Origin: Brevibacterium sanguinis
GTDB lineage: Bacteria > Actinomycetota > Actinomycetes > Actinomycetales > Brevibacteriaceae
Length of the DNA stretch: 64,000 nucleotides
Direction of reading: 5' to 3'
Assembly (NCBI RefSeq): GCF_003315415.1
Contig: NZ_QNSB01000005.1
Span: forward strand, 62,001 to 126,000
This document shows, piece after piece, positions 1 to 8,826 of this stretch. The first letter of the stretch is position 1. Every line of letters starts with the position of its first letter. Below the pieces are notes generated by a model, which was not told the DNA's origin, did no database searches, and saw nothing but the letters and a program-made list of their open reading frames with translations. The translations under genes were made by a program, and so were the position numbers.

Positions 1-2
1 CG

Positions 3-323
3 GGCCGGCTGACGATCAGCGAGGTCGCCGCGCGGGTGGGCTGGGGCAGACGCCACCTGTCCGAACAGTTCCGGCAGGTCACGGGACTGACGCCGAAGGA
101 GGCGGCGAGGATCGCCCGCTTCACGGCCGCACGCGACCTGCTGCGCACCTCGGCGCGACCGTCACTGGCGGACATCGCCGCGGTCTGCGGCTACTCCGAC
201 CACTCCCACCTGTCCCGGGAATGGCGCAGCCTGGCCGGGGTCAGCGCGCGGACGTGGATGCGCGAGGAGCTCCCATTCCTTCAAGACGCGGATGGCCCCA
301 CCGCGGCAGACTGGGTGCCATGA
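3..323 (+). CDS. AraC-family transcriptional regulator, C-terminal part (5' end outside window)
   Basis: The reading frame is open from the window edge and ends at TGA 321-323, so only the last ~106 residues are present. They hold the double helix-turn-helix of AraC/XylS activators: a first HTH (LTISEVAARVGWGRRHLSEQF) and a second one (SLADIAAVCGYSDHSHLSREW) followed by the usual G-x-S-x-R-x-W-like end (GVSARTWM). The ligand or sensor domain lies upstream and cannot be seen. The stop overlaps the ATG of the next gene (ATGA), so the VOC protein is probably co-translated and may be functionally linked. The family call is secure; the regulated pathway is unknown. Confidence 0.9.
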   Translation, partial: GRLTISEVAARVGWGRRHLSEQFRQVTGLTPKEAARIARFTAARDLLRTSARPSLADIAAVCGYSDHSHLSREWRSLAGVSARTWMREELPFLQDADGPTAADWVP

Positions 324-760
324 CCACGAACGAGCACACACAGTCCACGACCGCCCCCGACCTCGCACCCCCGGCGCCCACGGTCTGGCCGACGGTCTCC
401 TTCACCGATGTCGACACCGGGGTGCGCCTCCTCACCGAGGTGCTCGGCTTCGTCGTCACCGCGCTCCACCGCAGCGACGACGGCACCGTCGAGCACGCCG
501 AGGCGCGCTGGCCCGACGGCGGCGGAGTGATGTTCGGCAGCCGCGGCAAGGCAGGCGACTGGGGCGGACTCGGCGCGCAGGGCGTCTATGTCGTCGCCGC
601 GGTCCCGGAGACGGTCGACGCGATCGCCGATCGCGTCCGGGCGGCACCGGATCTCGAGATCCGCGAGGAGCTCACCGACACCGACTACGGCTCCCATCAG
701 TTCGGCTTCCGCGACTCCGACGGGAACCTGTGGTCGGTCGGGACCTACCGCGGACAGTGA
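320..760 (+). CDS. VOC-fold (glyoxalase/bleomycin resistance-like) protein
   Basis: 146 residues from the ATG that overlaps the regulator stop. The chain shows the vicinal-oxygen-chelate pattern: a beta strand and helix with 'SFTDVDTGVRLLTEVLGF' near residues 25-45, a glycine-rich strand 'GGGVMFGSRG', and the C-terminal 'FRDSDGNLWSVGTY', the D-P/S-x-G-N-x-W ending typical of glyoxalase-like domains. Members are dioxygenases, isomerases, lyases or antibiotic-binding proteins; the sequence does not tell which. Coupling to an AraC regulator suggests induction by a small molecule. Start choice: upstream in-frame codons would lie inside the regulator gene. Confidence 0.85.
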   Translation: MTTNEHTQSTTAPDLAPPAPTVWPTVSFTDVDTGVRLLTEVLGFVVTALHRSDDGTVEHAEARWPDGGGVMFGSRGKAGDWGGLGAQGVYVVAAVPETVDAIADRVRAAPDLEIREELTDTDYGSHQFGFRDSDGNLWSVGTYRGQ

Positions 761-766
761 CCCGGC

Positions 767-1309
767 TCAGACCCCGGCGGCCAGCACCCGGAACCGGTGG
801 AGCCGGAGGAATCCGACGAAGACGGACGCCGCTCCGATGGAGTTGAACGTCATCCGCGAGATCCAGTGCCAGGTCTCGAACTCGCGGGCGACGGCGATGA
901 GGTGCTCGGCGGAATGGACGGCCAGGCCCTCGACGAACATGACGTCATTGCGGGGCCAGAAGAAGAGCATCGACACGATCCCCTCGGCGACGAGCGCGGC
1001 GAGGCTCAGCGCGATCCACCAGCGCACACCGCGAACGCGGATCGTCAGCAGCAGTGAGGCGGCGCCGAGGATCCAGCAGGCCATGCCGAAGGGCGGGAAC
1101 ACGTCGCCGGGCCCGGTGACCGCGAGGAACTCCATCGCCAGCCCCAGGGACTCGGGAGGGTCGGCGAAGACGTTCGGGTAGATCATCAGCGTCTCGAGGA
1201 CGATGGCTCCGAACAGGGTCATCATCACCCAGAGATAGGCGATGACGACGGGAAGCCGCAGCCGGTCGAGCAGTGTCGGACGGGTGGTGCGGGCGGTGTC
1301 GGCACTCAT
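767..1309 (-). CDS. DUF1772-like four-helix membrane protein
   Basis: 180 residues from ATG at 1309, preceded by a good Shine-Dalgarno (AGGAG, 7 bases upstream); a longer in-frame start at 1366 lacks one. Four hydrophobic segments are visible (around residues 15-35, 55-75, 80-100 and 150-170). The C-terminal half has 'FFWPRNDVMF' and later 'WHWISRMTFNS', which resemble the conserved P-x-N and W-x-x-x-R elements of DUF1772 (anthrone-oxygenase-like) membrane proteins. No substrate can be named. It is convergent with the VOC gene, only 6 bases away, and divergent from the sensor kinase. Confidence 0.7.
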   Translation of the reverse strand: MSADTARTTRPTLLDRLRLPVVIAYLWVMMTLFGAIVLETLMIYPNVFADPPESLGLAMEFLAVTGPGDVFPPFGMACWILGAASLLLTIRVRGVRWWIALSLAALVAEGIVSMLFFWPRNDVMFVEGLAVHSAEHLIAVAREFETWHWISRMTFNSIGAASVFVGFLRLHRFRVLAAGV

Positions 1310-1482
1310 GGCGGTACTCCTGTGAGGGGATCGGCGGGACGTCTCCGACGCTAATGACCGTGCCACCTCCCGGTCATCGGCCCCGAGGCGTCATCTGGAT
1401 CGACAGCGGGCCGAGGAGCCGGTGCGCGGGAGGCGACGGAGGATGTCGCCTCCAGGTGATTCCCCGCATCCACGGCGGCGGC

Positions 1483-1488
1483 TACTCT
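1483..1488 (+). promoter_or_regulatory. -10 box of sensor kinase gene, leaderless
   Basis: TACTCT ends 6 bases before the ATG at 1495, so transcription should begin at or next to the start codon. No Shine-Dalgarno is present. Confidence 0.5.
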
Positions 1489-1494
1489 GAACCC

Positions 1495-2712
1495 ATGGCG
1501 AGCGAGACGACGGATCCACGTGCCGGTGCGGCCCACCCGCGCCTCGTCGACCTCGCCCTGGCCCTGACCCTGGCTCTCGTGCTCACCGTCGTCATCACCG
1601 CCGACCTCGAGGGGACGGGCAGGGCGGGACCCGGCGCCTATGCGTTCGCCCTCGGGTTCGGCGCCCTGCTCCTGGCCCGGCGCCGCGCGCCCCGGACGGT
1701 GCTCACCGTCACGGTCGTCGCCGTCTTCGTCTACTACATCTTCGACTGGCCGCCCATCGGCATCGCCCTGCCCGCGGTGCCCGCCCTGTACTCGACGGCC
1801 GAAGCCGGATGGACCCGGTGGTCCGCCGGCGCCGGTCTCGCGCTCATCGCCGTGGCCGGATACGCGCGGCTGCACGAGGGGCTCCCGGCGGCCTACCTCT
1901 ACAGCTACGATCTGCTCACCGACATCGCCCTGGCCGCCGCGGCCATCGCCCTCGCCGTCAGCGTCCGCTCGCGGCGGGAGATCCGCGCCCACGAGGAGCG
2001 CGAGCGGCAGCGCGGCATCGCCGACCAGCGCCGCGAGGCCCAGCGACGGCTCCAGACCGAACGGTTCCGCATCGCCCGGGACCTCCACGACGTCATCGGC
2101 CATTCGATCTCCGTCATCGCCGTCCACAGCAACGTCGCCGCCGAGGCGATCGGCCACGACGACGCGCGCGCGGCCCAGGCGGTCGAACGGGTGCGCCGAG
2201 CCGCCTCGGAGACGCTGCACGAGCTGCGGGCGACCGTGAAGCTCCTGCGCTCGGCCGACGGCGAGGGCGTCGACCGCTCGGCCGTCGGCCTCGCCGGTCT
2301 CGGTCGGCTCTTCGACGAGGCGCGGGACGCCGGCATCGACGTCGTCGCACAGATCGCGGTCGACGCCGAGGAGGTCGACGCCGCCGTCGGAACCGCGGTC
2401 CACCGCATCGTCCAGGAGTCCCTGACCAATGTGCTCAGGCATTCGCGCTCCGCCGTCGCCAGGGTCTCCCTCCGCCCCGAGCACGACCGGCTGCTGCTGA
2501 CGATCGCCGACGACGGTCCGGCCGGCCCGCGACCCGGTGTCGACGACGGGCCCGGCGCGAACGACCGGGACACCGCTCGGGCATCGGGCGGCACCGGACT
2601 CGAGGGAATGGCCGAACGGGTGCGCCTCCTCGGCGGGGACCTGCAGGCCGCCCCGGCCCCGGGCGGAGGATTCGCGGTCCGCGCCCTCCTGCCGGCGAGG
2701 CTGGGCTCATGA
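1495..2712 (+). CDS. two-component sensor histidine kinase, NarL/DesK-type (HisKA_3)
   Basis: 405 residues. The N-terminal half has about five hydrophobic segments (residues ~15-155) and no large extracellular domain. A coiled linker rich in Arg and Glu follows. The HisKA_3 dimerisation motif is RIARDLHDVIGHSISVI, with phospho-acceptor His198, and the ATPase domain has 'IVQESLTNVLRHS' (N box) and 'GGTGLEGMAERVRLLGG' (G box). The start is ATG 1495, placed by the -10 box just upstream. The stop overlaps the response regulator ATG, so the two are co-translated. The pair sits directly ahead of the polyketide operon on the same strand and may control it; that link is inferred from position only. 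Confidence 0.93.
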   Translation: MASETTDPRAGAAHPRLVDLALALTLALVLTVVITADLEGTGRAGPGAYAFALGFGALLLARRRAPRTVLTVTVVAVFVYYIFDWPPIGIALPAVPALYSTAEAGWTRWSAGAGLALIAVAGYARLHEGLPAAYLYSYDLLTDIALAAAAIALAVSVRSRREIRAHEERERQRGIADQRREAQRRLQTERFRIARDLHDVIGHSISVIAVHSNVAAEAIGHDDARAAQAVERVRRAASETLHELRATVKLLRSADGEGVDRSAVGLAGLGRLFDEARDAGIDVVAQIAVDAEEVDAAVGTAVHRIVQESLTNVLRHSRSAVARVSLRPEHDRLLLTIADDGPAGPRPGVDDGPGANDRDTARASGGTGLEGMAERVRLLGGDLQAAPAPGGGFAVRALLPARLGS

Positions 2713-3368
2713 TCTCGGTGGTGGTCGTCGACGACCAGGAGCTGCTGCGCACGGGGCTCAAGGACCTCGCCGAGCACGACGGGGACATCCGCGTCGTCGC
2801 CGAGGCGGGCACCGGACGGACCGGGCTCAGCCGCGTCCGCGAGCTCAGGCCCGACGTCGTCCTCATGGACATCCGGATGCCGGAGATGGACGGTCTCGAG
2901 GCCACTCGCCTCATCGTCGCCGACCCGCAGCTGCAGGGGACGCGGGTCGTCATGCTCACGACCTTCGACGAGGACGAGGACATCGCCGAGGCGATCCGGT
3001 CCGGAGCCTCGGGCTACCTGCTCAAGGACATCTCCGCCCGCGACCTGCGCGCAGCGATCCGCACCGTCGCCGCCGGTGAGGCCCTGCTCTCCCCGGCGGT
3101 GACGAGCAAGGTCCTCGCCGGCATCCGGGCAGCCCCGCAGCGCAGCCTCGACCGGTCGGCGCTCGAGGCACTGGGGGAGCGCGAACGCGAAGTCCTGCGG
3201 CACGTCGCCCGCGGTGAGTCGAATGCCGAGATCGCTCAGGCACTGTTCATCTCACCGGCCACCGCGCGGACCTATGTGTCCCGCCTCCTCGGCCGCCTCG
3301 GCGCCCGCGACCGCTCCCAACTCGTCGTCATCGCCTACGAGTCCGGACTGGTGGAACCCGGCGCCTGA
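2709..3368 (+). CDS. response regulator, NarL/FixJ (LuxR-HTH) family
   Basis: 219 residues, starting at ATG 2709 within the ATGA overlap with the kinase. The receiver domain (1-~120) has acidic residues Asp8/Asp9, phospho-acceptor Asp54 (VVLMDIRMPEMDG), the switch Thr in 'MLTTFDED' and Lys in 'YLLKDIS'. A LuxR-type HTH fills the C-terminus (GEREREVLRHVARGESNAEI, then TARTYVSRLLGRLGARDR). It is the cognate partner of the kinase just upstream. DNA targets are not known; the gap of 73 bases to the polyketide synthase gene is one candidate. Confidence 0.95.
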   Translation: MISVVVVDDQELLRTGLKDLAEHDGDIRVVAEAGTGRTGLSRVRELRPDVVLMDIRMPEMDGLEATRLIVADPQLQGTRVVMLTTFDEDEDIAEAIRSGASGYLLKDISARDLRAAIRTVAAGEALLSPAVTSKVLAGIRAAPQRSLDRSALEALGEREREVLRHVARGESNAEIAQALFISPATARTYVSRLLGRLGARDRSQLVVIAYESGLVEPGA

Positions 3369-3441
3369 GGGTCGTGTCTAGCTGGTGCCGCCCCTCACAG
3401 CACCTCTTGCCAATATCGAGAGCCTGGCACGAGAATGGGGC

Positions 3442-4575
3442 ATGGCCGTCACGCTGAGATCCCTCGAGGTCGCCGTTCCCGAGACCGTGCTCATCCAGTC
3501 CGAGGTCCGCGACGTCTTCGCCGCTCAGCCGGGCATCAGCGATCTCGCGAGACGGCTCATCGGCGCCGCCTTCAACTCCTCGGGCATCGACCGCCGGCGC
3601 AGCGTCGTCGACGAGATGAGCTTCTCCTCCCGGGCCGAATCACCCCTGTTCTTCGACCCGGAGGCCGCACGGATCCTCAATCCGTCGACGGGCACCCGCA
3701 ACGCCGTCTACGTGCGGGAGGCGGCGCGGCTCTTCGTCGCCGCCGCCGGCGCCGCACTCGACGCCTGCCCGGACGTCGAGGCCGGCGACGTCACCCATGT
3801 CATCACCGTGTCCTGCACCGGATTCTTCTCGCCCGGACCCGACTACCGGATCGTGCGGGACCTCGGCCTCGACCCCTCCGTGCAGCGGTACCACCTCGGC
3901 TTCATGGGCTGCTACGCCGCCTTCCCGGCCCTGCGGCAGGCGAAGACGATCTGCGACGCGGACCCGGATGCCGTCGTCCTCGTCGTCAGCGCCGAACTGT
4001 GCAGCATCCACGTGCGGGTCTCCGACGACCCCGATACCATCCTCGGCTCCTCCCTGTTCTCCGACGGTGCGGCCGCCGCGCTCATCACCGGACGCGATCC
4101 GAGCACCGGCAGGGGGCTGCGCCTCGATCGCTTCGCCACCGTCCTCACCCCGGTCGGGGAGGAGGCGATGGCCTGGAACATCGGCGACCACGGCTTCGAG
4201 ATGGTGCTGGGCACCTACGTCCCCAAGATCATCGACGAGCACATCGCCGGGGCGCTCGACCCCCTGCTCGCCGCCGACGACTCGCTGACCGGCTCCGGGT
4301 ACCGCCGGATCGAGCATTGGGCGATCCACCCGGGCGGACGGAGCATCCTCGACAAGGTCGAACGCCGACTCGGCCTCGACGAGGACCAGCTCGTGCACTC
4401 GCGGTCGGTGCTGCGCGAGTTCGGGAACATGAGCAGCGCGACGGTCCTCTTCGTCCTCAAGCGGATCCTCGACAAGCCCGGATCGGGGGACGGCGAACGC
4501 ATCTGCTCCATGGCCTTCGGACCCGGGCTGACCGTCGAGACCGGTCTGCTGACGACCGTGGGCGCCAACCCGTGA
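3442..4575 (+). CDS. type III polyketide synthase (chalcone/alkylresorcinol synthase-like)
   Basis: 377 residues, normal for the family. The catalytic triad is visible: Cys157 in 'GFMGCYAAFPALRQA', His296 in 'WAIHPGGRS' and Asn329 in 'FGNMSSAT'. 'VSCTGFFSPGPDYRIV' is the conserved stretch ahead of the active-site Cys. Such homodimers extend an acyl-CoA starter with malonyl-CoA and cyclise it to a pyrone, resorcinol or phloroglucinol. I chose ATG 3442; a GTG at 3385 would add 19 residues that do not look like the family. The stop overlaps the methyltransferase start (GTGA). A methyltransferase and an FAD monooxygenase follow, the usual tailoring pair for phenolic lipids; starter unit and ring type cannot be read from sequence. 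Confidence 0.93.
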   Translation: MAVTLRSLEVAVPETVLIQSEVRDVFAAQPGISDLARRLIGAAFNSSGIDRRRSVVDEMSFSSRAESPLFFDPEAARILNPSTGTRNAVYVREAARLFVAAAGAALDACPDVEAGDVTHVITVSCTGFFSPGPDYRIVRDLGLDPSVQRYHLGFMGCYAAFPALRQAKTICDADPDAVVLVVSAELCSIHVRVSDDPDTILGSSLFSDGAAAALITGRDPSTGRGLRLDRFATVLTPVGEEAMAWNIGDHGFEMVLGTYVPKIIDEHIAGALDPLLAADDSLTGSGYRRIEHWAIHPGGRSILDKVERRLGLDEDQLVHSRSVLREFGNMSSATVLFVLKRILDKPGSGDGERICSMAFGPGLTVETGLLTTVGANP

Positions 4576-5276
4576 TCCTGCCCGACCTGAGCCGTCGCGA
4601 CACCCGTGCCCGGGAGCGGATGGACGATCCGGACTGCGACCGGGCCAGGCTCGAGCGGACCTACGCCCAGTTCCGGGTCGTCAACGCACTCGTCGCGGGA
4701 TGGGCCCGGACGTACCGCGGTCTCATCCGGCCGCTCCTGTCCGAGCGCGGCCCCACCACCCTGCTCGACATCGGCTCCGGCGGCGGTGACCTGGCCCGGG
4801 CGCTCGCCCGCTGGGGCAGACGCGACGGGTACGACCTGCGCATCACCGCCGCCGATCCCGACGCGCGCGCCCATGACTGGGCCCGGAGAGCTCCGGCCGT
4901 GGCCGGCGTCGAGTACCGGCAGGCGCTGAGCCGGGACCTCGTCACGGCGGGCGAGACCTTCGACGTCGTCATCTCCAACCACCTGCTCCACCACCTCGAC
5001 CCGGCTGCACTGACGGCGCTGCTCGAGGATTCGCAGCGCCTGACCCGCCTGCGCTGCGTCCACAGCGACATCCACCGCAGTCGTCTGGCCTATGCGCTCT
5101 TCTCCGTCGGCACCTGGCCGTTCTTCCCCGGCTCCTTCATCCGCCCCGACGGACTCACCTCGATCCGGCGCAGCTTCACGCCGGCCGAACTGGCCGCGGC
5201 GGCGCCGGGCTGGCGGGTGGAATCCGGGCGCCCGTTCCGGGTCCTCCTCATCCACGACGCCGCGCGGCGGCGATGA
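4572..5276 (+). CDS. class I SAM-dependent methyltransferase, polyketide tailoring
   Basis: 234 residues from GTG 4572, which overlaps the polyketide synthase stop. The Rossmann-like SAM site is clear: motif I 'LLDIGSGGGDLARAL' (~residues 57-72), an acidic residue after the second strand 'ITAADPDARA', and motif 'FDVVISNHLLHHL'. The N-terminal 'MDDPDCDRARLERTYAQF' is typical of methyltransferases that sit between type III polyketide synthases and FAD monooxygenases in actinobacteria. Likely role: O- or C-methylation of the polyketide product. Its stop overlaps the next gene (ATGA), so all three enzymes should be made together. Confidence 0.88.
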   Translation: MILPDLSRRDTRARERMDDPDCDRARLERTYAQFRVVNALVAGWARTYRGLIRPLLSERGPTTLLDIGSGGGDLARALARWGRRDGYDLRITAADPDARAHDWARRAPAVAGVEYRQALSRDLVTAGETFDVVISNHLLHHLDPAALTALLEDSQRLTRLRCVHSDIHRSRLAYALFSVGTWPFFPGSFIRPDGLTSIRRSFTPAELAAAAPGWRVESGRPFRVLLIHDAARRR

Positions 5277-6451
5277 CCGAGGAGTCGTGCGACGTGCTCA
5301 TCGTCGGTGGAGGGCCGACGGGCCTCGTGCTCGCGGGACTGCTCGCCGACCGCGGCGTCGACGTCGTCGTCCTCGAGCGCCGCACCCGACCCCGCCTCCA
5401 CTCCCGGGCGATCGGCCTCCACCCGCCCGCGCTCGCGGTCCTGTCCGACCTCGGTCTCGCCGAGGCGGCAGTGGCAGCCGGGGTCCAGGTGCGGTCGGGT
5501 CTGGGGTGCAGTCGCGGCAGGGTCCTCGGTGAGCTCAGCTTCGAGACCGCGTGGCCCGAGCGCCCCTATGTCCTCACTCTGCCCCAACGGCACACGGAAC
5601 GGCTGCTCATCGCACGGCTGGCGCAGCTGTCGCCGGATGCCCTGCGCCTGGGGTGGGAGGTCACCGAAGTGGTCGAGACCGGCGATCACGTGCGGATGAG
5701 CGCTCGTGACACCGCCACCGGAACGGTCGCCTCGTGGACGGCGCTTCTCGTCGTCGGCGCGGACGGCCCGCACAGCCTCGTGCGCTCGAGCGCGAGGATC
5801 CCGCACACCCTCCGCGAGCTGCCCGACCGGTACCTCATGGGTGACTTCGCCGATCCCACCGGGGACCCGACCGCGGTGATCCACCTCGAACCGGACGGCG
5901 TCGTCGAATCGTTCCCGCTGCCCGGATCGATGCGCAGGTGGGTCGTCCACACCTCACTGGTGAGTCGGGCCGAGGATCCGGCGATCCTCGCCGCGATCAT
6001 CGCCGATCGGACCGGGGACGCCCCGGATCCGGCGACGGCGACGATGGTCAGCGCTTTCGGGGTGCGGCGGCGACTGGCCTCCCGTCTGGTGTCCGGGCGC
6101 ACGGTGATCGTCGGCGATGCCGCCCATGAGATCAGCCCGATCGGCGGGCAGGGGATGACCTTGGGCTGGCTCGACGCCCGAGCCCTGGCACCGCTCATCC
6201 TCGAATCCTCGGCCTCGGGCGCGCCGCCGCAGTCCGTGCCGGAGACGAGGCACGTCGAGGGGAGACTCCTCTCAGCGGCTCGGGCCGCGGCGATCCAGGC
6301 CGAGCTCAACATGCGCCTGGGCCGACCGATGCCCGAGTCGCGGGTGCGGGTCCGCGACGCCCTGCTGCGCGCCGCCCTGTCGACTCCGGCCAGGGGCGCC
6401 CTGGCCCGGGCCTTCACGATGCGCAGGGCGCTGACCGGGTCCCTGGGCTGA
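5273..6451 (+). CDS. FAD-dependent aromatic monooxygenase (UbiH/PHBH type)
   Basis: 392 residues. The N-terminus carries the FAD dinucleotide fold (CDVLIVGGGPTGLVLAG, residues ~6-22, acidic end ERR at ~38). The C-terminal half has the second FAD signature 'VIVGDAAHEISPIGGQGM' with the GD motif. This is the group A flavoprotein hydroxylase family, which hydroxylates phenolic rings with NAD(P)H and oxygen. As last gene of the polyketide triad it probably hydroxylates the methylated phenol, giving a hydroquinone or quinone. The product is inferred. Convergent with selO, 33 bases away. Confidence 0.9.
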   Translation: MTEESCDVLIVGGGPTGLVLAGLLADRGVDVVVLERRTRPRLHSRAIGLHPPALAVLSDLGLAEAAVAAGVQVRSGLGCSRGRVLGELSFETAWPERPYVLTLPQRHTERLLIARLAQLSPDALRLGWEVTEVVETGDHVRMSARDTATGTVASWTALLVVGADGPHSLVRSSARIPHTLRELPDRYLMGDFADPTGDPTAVIHLEPDGVVESFPLPGSMRRWVVHTSLVSRAEDPAILAAIIADRTGDAPDPATATMVSAFGVRRRLASRLVSGRTVIVGDAAHEISPIGGQGMTLGWLDARALAPLILESSASGAPPQSVPETRHVEGRLLSAARAAAIQAELNMRLGRPMPESRVRVRDALLRAALSTPARGALARAFTMRRALTGSLG

Positions 6452-6484
6452 CGGGGACGACGAACCGGTGCGCGGGCAGGCGGG

Positions 6485-7921
6485 TCAGGTGCCGCAGAAG
6501 GTCCGGTAGGGGCCGAAGTCGGCGGGCGCGGGTGCCGCGTACCGTTCGCGTCCGGGACGCTCGGCGAAGGGGGAGGTGACGACCTCGAGCAGTTCGGTGA
6601 ACGGGTTCATGTCACCGTCCGTCGCGGCGTCGAGGGCCTCTTCGACGAGGTGGTTGCGCGGGATGAAGATCGGGTTCGTCCGGTCCATGAGGTCCGGATC
6701 GGGGTGTGCGGCCCGCCAGCGTCCCAGCCACTCGTCGACGTCGGCGCCGGCCATGAGCGACCGCACGGGTCGATCGTCGCCGCCTGCCGCCGTCCCCAGG
6801 GCGCGGAAGACCGACGTGAAGTCGACCGCGTGCTCGTGGAGGAGTGGGAAGAGGTCGGCGGCGAGGGACGGGACATCGGCCTCGGCCACTCCGAGCTTCG
6901 CGCTCATCCCTGCCGTCCAGGCCGCGCTGTACGTCGGGCGGAACTCTCCCAGGGCCTCCTCGGCCAGGCCTACCGCGTCGTCCTGGCTCTCGGCGAGCAG
7001 GGGGAGGAGCGTCTCGGCGAATCGCGCGAGGTTCCATTCGGCGACGAGGGGCTGATTGCGGTAGGAGTAGCGTCCTGTCTCGTCGATCGAGGAGAAGACC
7101 GCGGCCGGGTCGAACGCGTCGATGAACGCGCAGGGTCCGTAGTCGATGGTCTCCCCGGAGATCGTCATGTTGTCGGTGTTCATCACCCCGTGGACGAAGC
7201 CGGTGAGCATCCACTGCGCGATGAGCTCGGCCTGGACCCGCACGACAGCGCCGAGCAGCGCGAGGTGGGGATTCTCCTCGCCGGCCGCCTGCGGATGGTG
7301 GCGGGCGATCGCATGGTCGGCCAGGCGCCGCAGCAGGTCCGGATCGTCCTTCGTCCGCGCGTACTGGAAGCTGCCGACCCGCAGGTGGCTGCTCGCGATC
7401 CGGGCGAGCACCGCGCCCGGCTTCCGGCCGTCGCGGTGGACGGCAGCCCCTGTCACGGTCACCGCGAGGGCTCGCGTGGTCGGGATCCCGAGGGCGTGCA
7501 TCGCCTCGCTGACGAGCAGTTCGCGCAGCATCGGGGCGAGCGCGGCGAAACCGTCACCTCCGCGGGCGAAGGGGGTCGGGCCCGAGCCCTTGAGATGGAG
7601 ATCGCGGAGGCGACCATCGGGCCCGGTCAGCTCGCCGATGAGCAGGGCCCGGCCATCGCCCAGCCGCGGGGAGAACCACCCGAACTGGTGCCCGGAGTAG
7701 GCCTGGGCCACGAGAGCGGTCCCTGCGGGGACCCGGTTGCCGGTGAGCAGCCGGGCCCCGTCGGGAGAGCGCAGCTGCTCGGGGTCGAGGCCGAGCTCCC
7801 GGGCGAGCGGGGTGTTGAGCACGAGCACCTCGGGGGCGGGGAACTCCTCGGCGCGCCAGGCGATGGCGAGTTCGGGCAGCTCCCTGGCGAACTCGGATCG
7901 GACGGCGAGGGTCGGGATCAT
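6485..7921 (-). CDS. selO: protein adenylyltransferase SelO (YdiU/UPF0061)
   Basis: 478 residues, normal length. SelO is a pseudokinase-fold enzyme that transfers AMP to Ser/Thr/Tyr of target proteins in redox homeostasis. Visible family blocks are '[19 protein letters not shown]', '[17 protein letters not shown]', the [20 protein letters not shown] helix, and the metal/catalytic segment '[20 protein letters not shown]'. The C-terminus ends F-C-G-T; the Cys three residues from the end is the position filled by selenocysteine in eukaryotic SelO. The start is ATG 7921, overlapping the stop of the substrate-binding protein gene (ATGA). It is therefore translationally coupled as the last gene of an osmoprotectant importer operon, an unusual setting. 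Confidence 0.93.
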   Translation of the reverse strand: MIPTLAVRSEFARELPELAIAWRAEEFPAPEVLVLNTPLARELGLDPEQLRSPDGARLLTGNRVPAGTALVAQAYSGHQFGWFSPRLGDGRALLIGELTGPDGRLRDLHLKGSGPTPFARGGDGFAALAPMLRELLVSEAMHALGIPTTRALAVTVTGAAVHRDGRKPGAVLARIASSHLRVGSFQYARTKDDPDLLRRLADHAIARHHPQAAGEENPHLALLGAVVRVQAELIAQWMLTGFVHGVMNTDNMTISGETIDYGPCAFIDAFDPAAVFSSIDETGRYSYRNQPLVAEWNLARFAETLLPLLAESQDDAVGLAEEALGEFRPTYSAAWTAGMSAKLGVAEADVPSLAADLFPLLHEHAVDFTSVFRALGTAAGGDDRPVRSLMAGADVDEWLGRWRAAHPDPDLMDRTNPIFIPRNHLVEEALDAATDGDMNPFTELLEVVTSPFAERPGRERYAAPAPADFGPYRTFCGT

Positions 7922-8826
7922 CTCAGGCCCGCGTCGCTGAGCCAGTCGCCGGCGATGTCCGCGGCGGGCAGCTCCTCCTCGACGCTGCGTGCGTTGAGCT
8001 CCATGAGCACCTCGGTCGTCAGGGCCGCGTTCACCCGGTCGACCACCTCGGCGGCGGAGTCGTCGATCGCGTCGCTGGCCACCGGGACCACGTGGGAGGC
8101 GAGGAACAGGCCCTTCGGATCCTCGAGGGACACGAGGTCGTTCTTCCGGATCGAGGGGTCGGCGGTGTAGATGATCGCCAGCTGCACGTCGTCGTCGGTC
8201 AGCGCCTTGACCGTCAGGGGCCCGCCGCCGTCCTCGATCGGGGCGAAGTCCACGTCGACGCCGTAGACCTCCTTGAGTCCCCGCGGACCGTTCGGGCGGT
8301 TCTCCGCCTCGGAGTTCGCTCCCATCGTCATGGGCTCGTCGACCTTCGCGAGGTCCTCGATCGACGACAGGTCCCATTCCTCCGCGAACTCGCGGGTGAC
8401 GACGTAGGAGTCCTGGTCGGTGGCGCGGGCCTGGTCGAGGGCGCGCAGACCCTCGGGCATCGCCTGGACCAGGGCGTCATGGACCTCGTCGCTCTTGCGC
8501 GCCGGGGTCTCCGCGTCCCAATACTGGAGGAGGGGCCCCGAGTACTCCGGGAACAGGTCGATCGACCCGTTCTCGATCTCGGGCAGGTAGACCTCGCGCT
8601 GCCCGATGCGGAACTGCCGATCGACCGTCTCGCCGGCCGCCTCGAGAGCCTGGGCGTAGGTCTCGGCGATGATCTCGTTCGAGTAGTAGTCCTGCGAACC
8701 GATGACGATGGCGTCCGTGTCCGCCGACTGCCCGCCCTGGTCCTCGAGCGGGTCGCCGCCGCAGCCGGACAGCAGGAGCGCGCAGGCGGCGGTGGCGGCC
8801 AGAGCGGTGCGGGGTGAGCGGATCAT
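7918..8826 (-). CDS. glycine betaine/osmoprotectant ABC substrate-binding lipoprotein
   Basis: 302 residues. A lipoprotein signal ends at 'LLLSGC' (Cys22). The mature part matches the OpuAC/OsmF family: '[20 protein letters not shown]', '[20 protein letters not shown]' and a C-terminal '[16 protein letters not shown]' helix region. It captures a quaternary ammonium compound outside the membrane and delivers it to the two permeases encoded upstream. A Shine-Dalgarno GGAAGAGG precedes the ATG. Betaine, choline or carnitine are all possible; the exact ligand is not readable. Fourth gene of a five-gene operon. Confidence 0.92.
   Translation of the reverse strand: MIRSPRTALAATAACALLLSGCGGDPLEDQGGQSADTDAIVIGSQDYYSNEIIAETYAQALEAAGETVDRQFRIGQREVYLPEIENGSIDLFPEYSGPLLQYWDAETPARKSDEVHDALVQAMPEGLRALDQARATDQDSYVVTREFAEEWDLSSIEDLAKVDEPMTMGANSEAENRPNGPRGLKEVYGVDVDFAPIEDGGGPLTVKALTDDDVQLAIIYTADPSIRKNDLVSLEDPKGLFLASHVVPVASDAIDDSAAEVVDRVNAALTTEVLMELNARSVEEELPAADIAGDWLSDAGLR

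Noticed and set aside
3385..3441. upstream GTG start for the polyketide synthase
   Set aside because: The added 19 residues do not resemble family N-termini and no Shine-Dalgarno precedes the codon.
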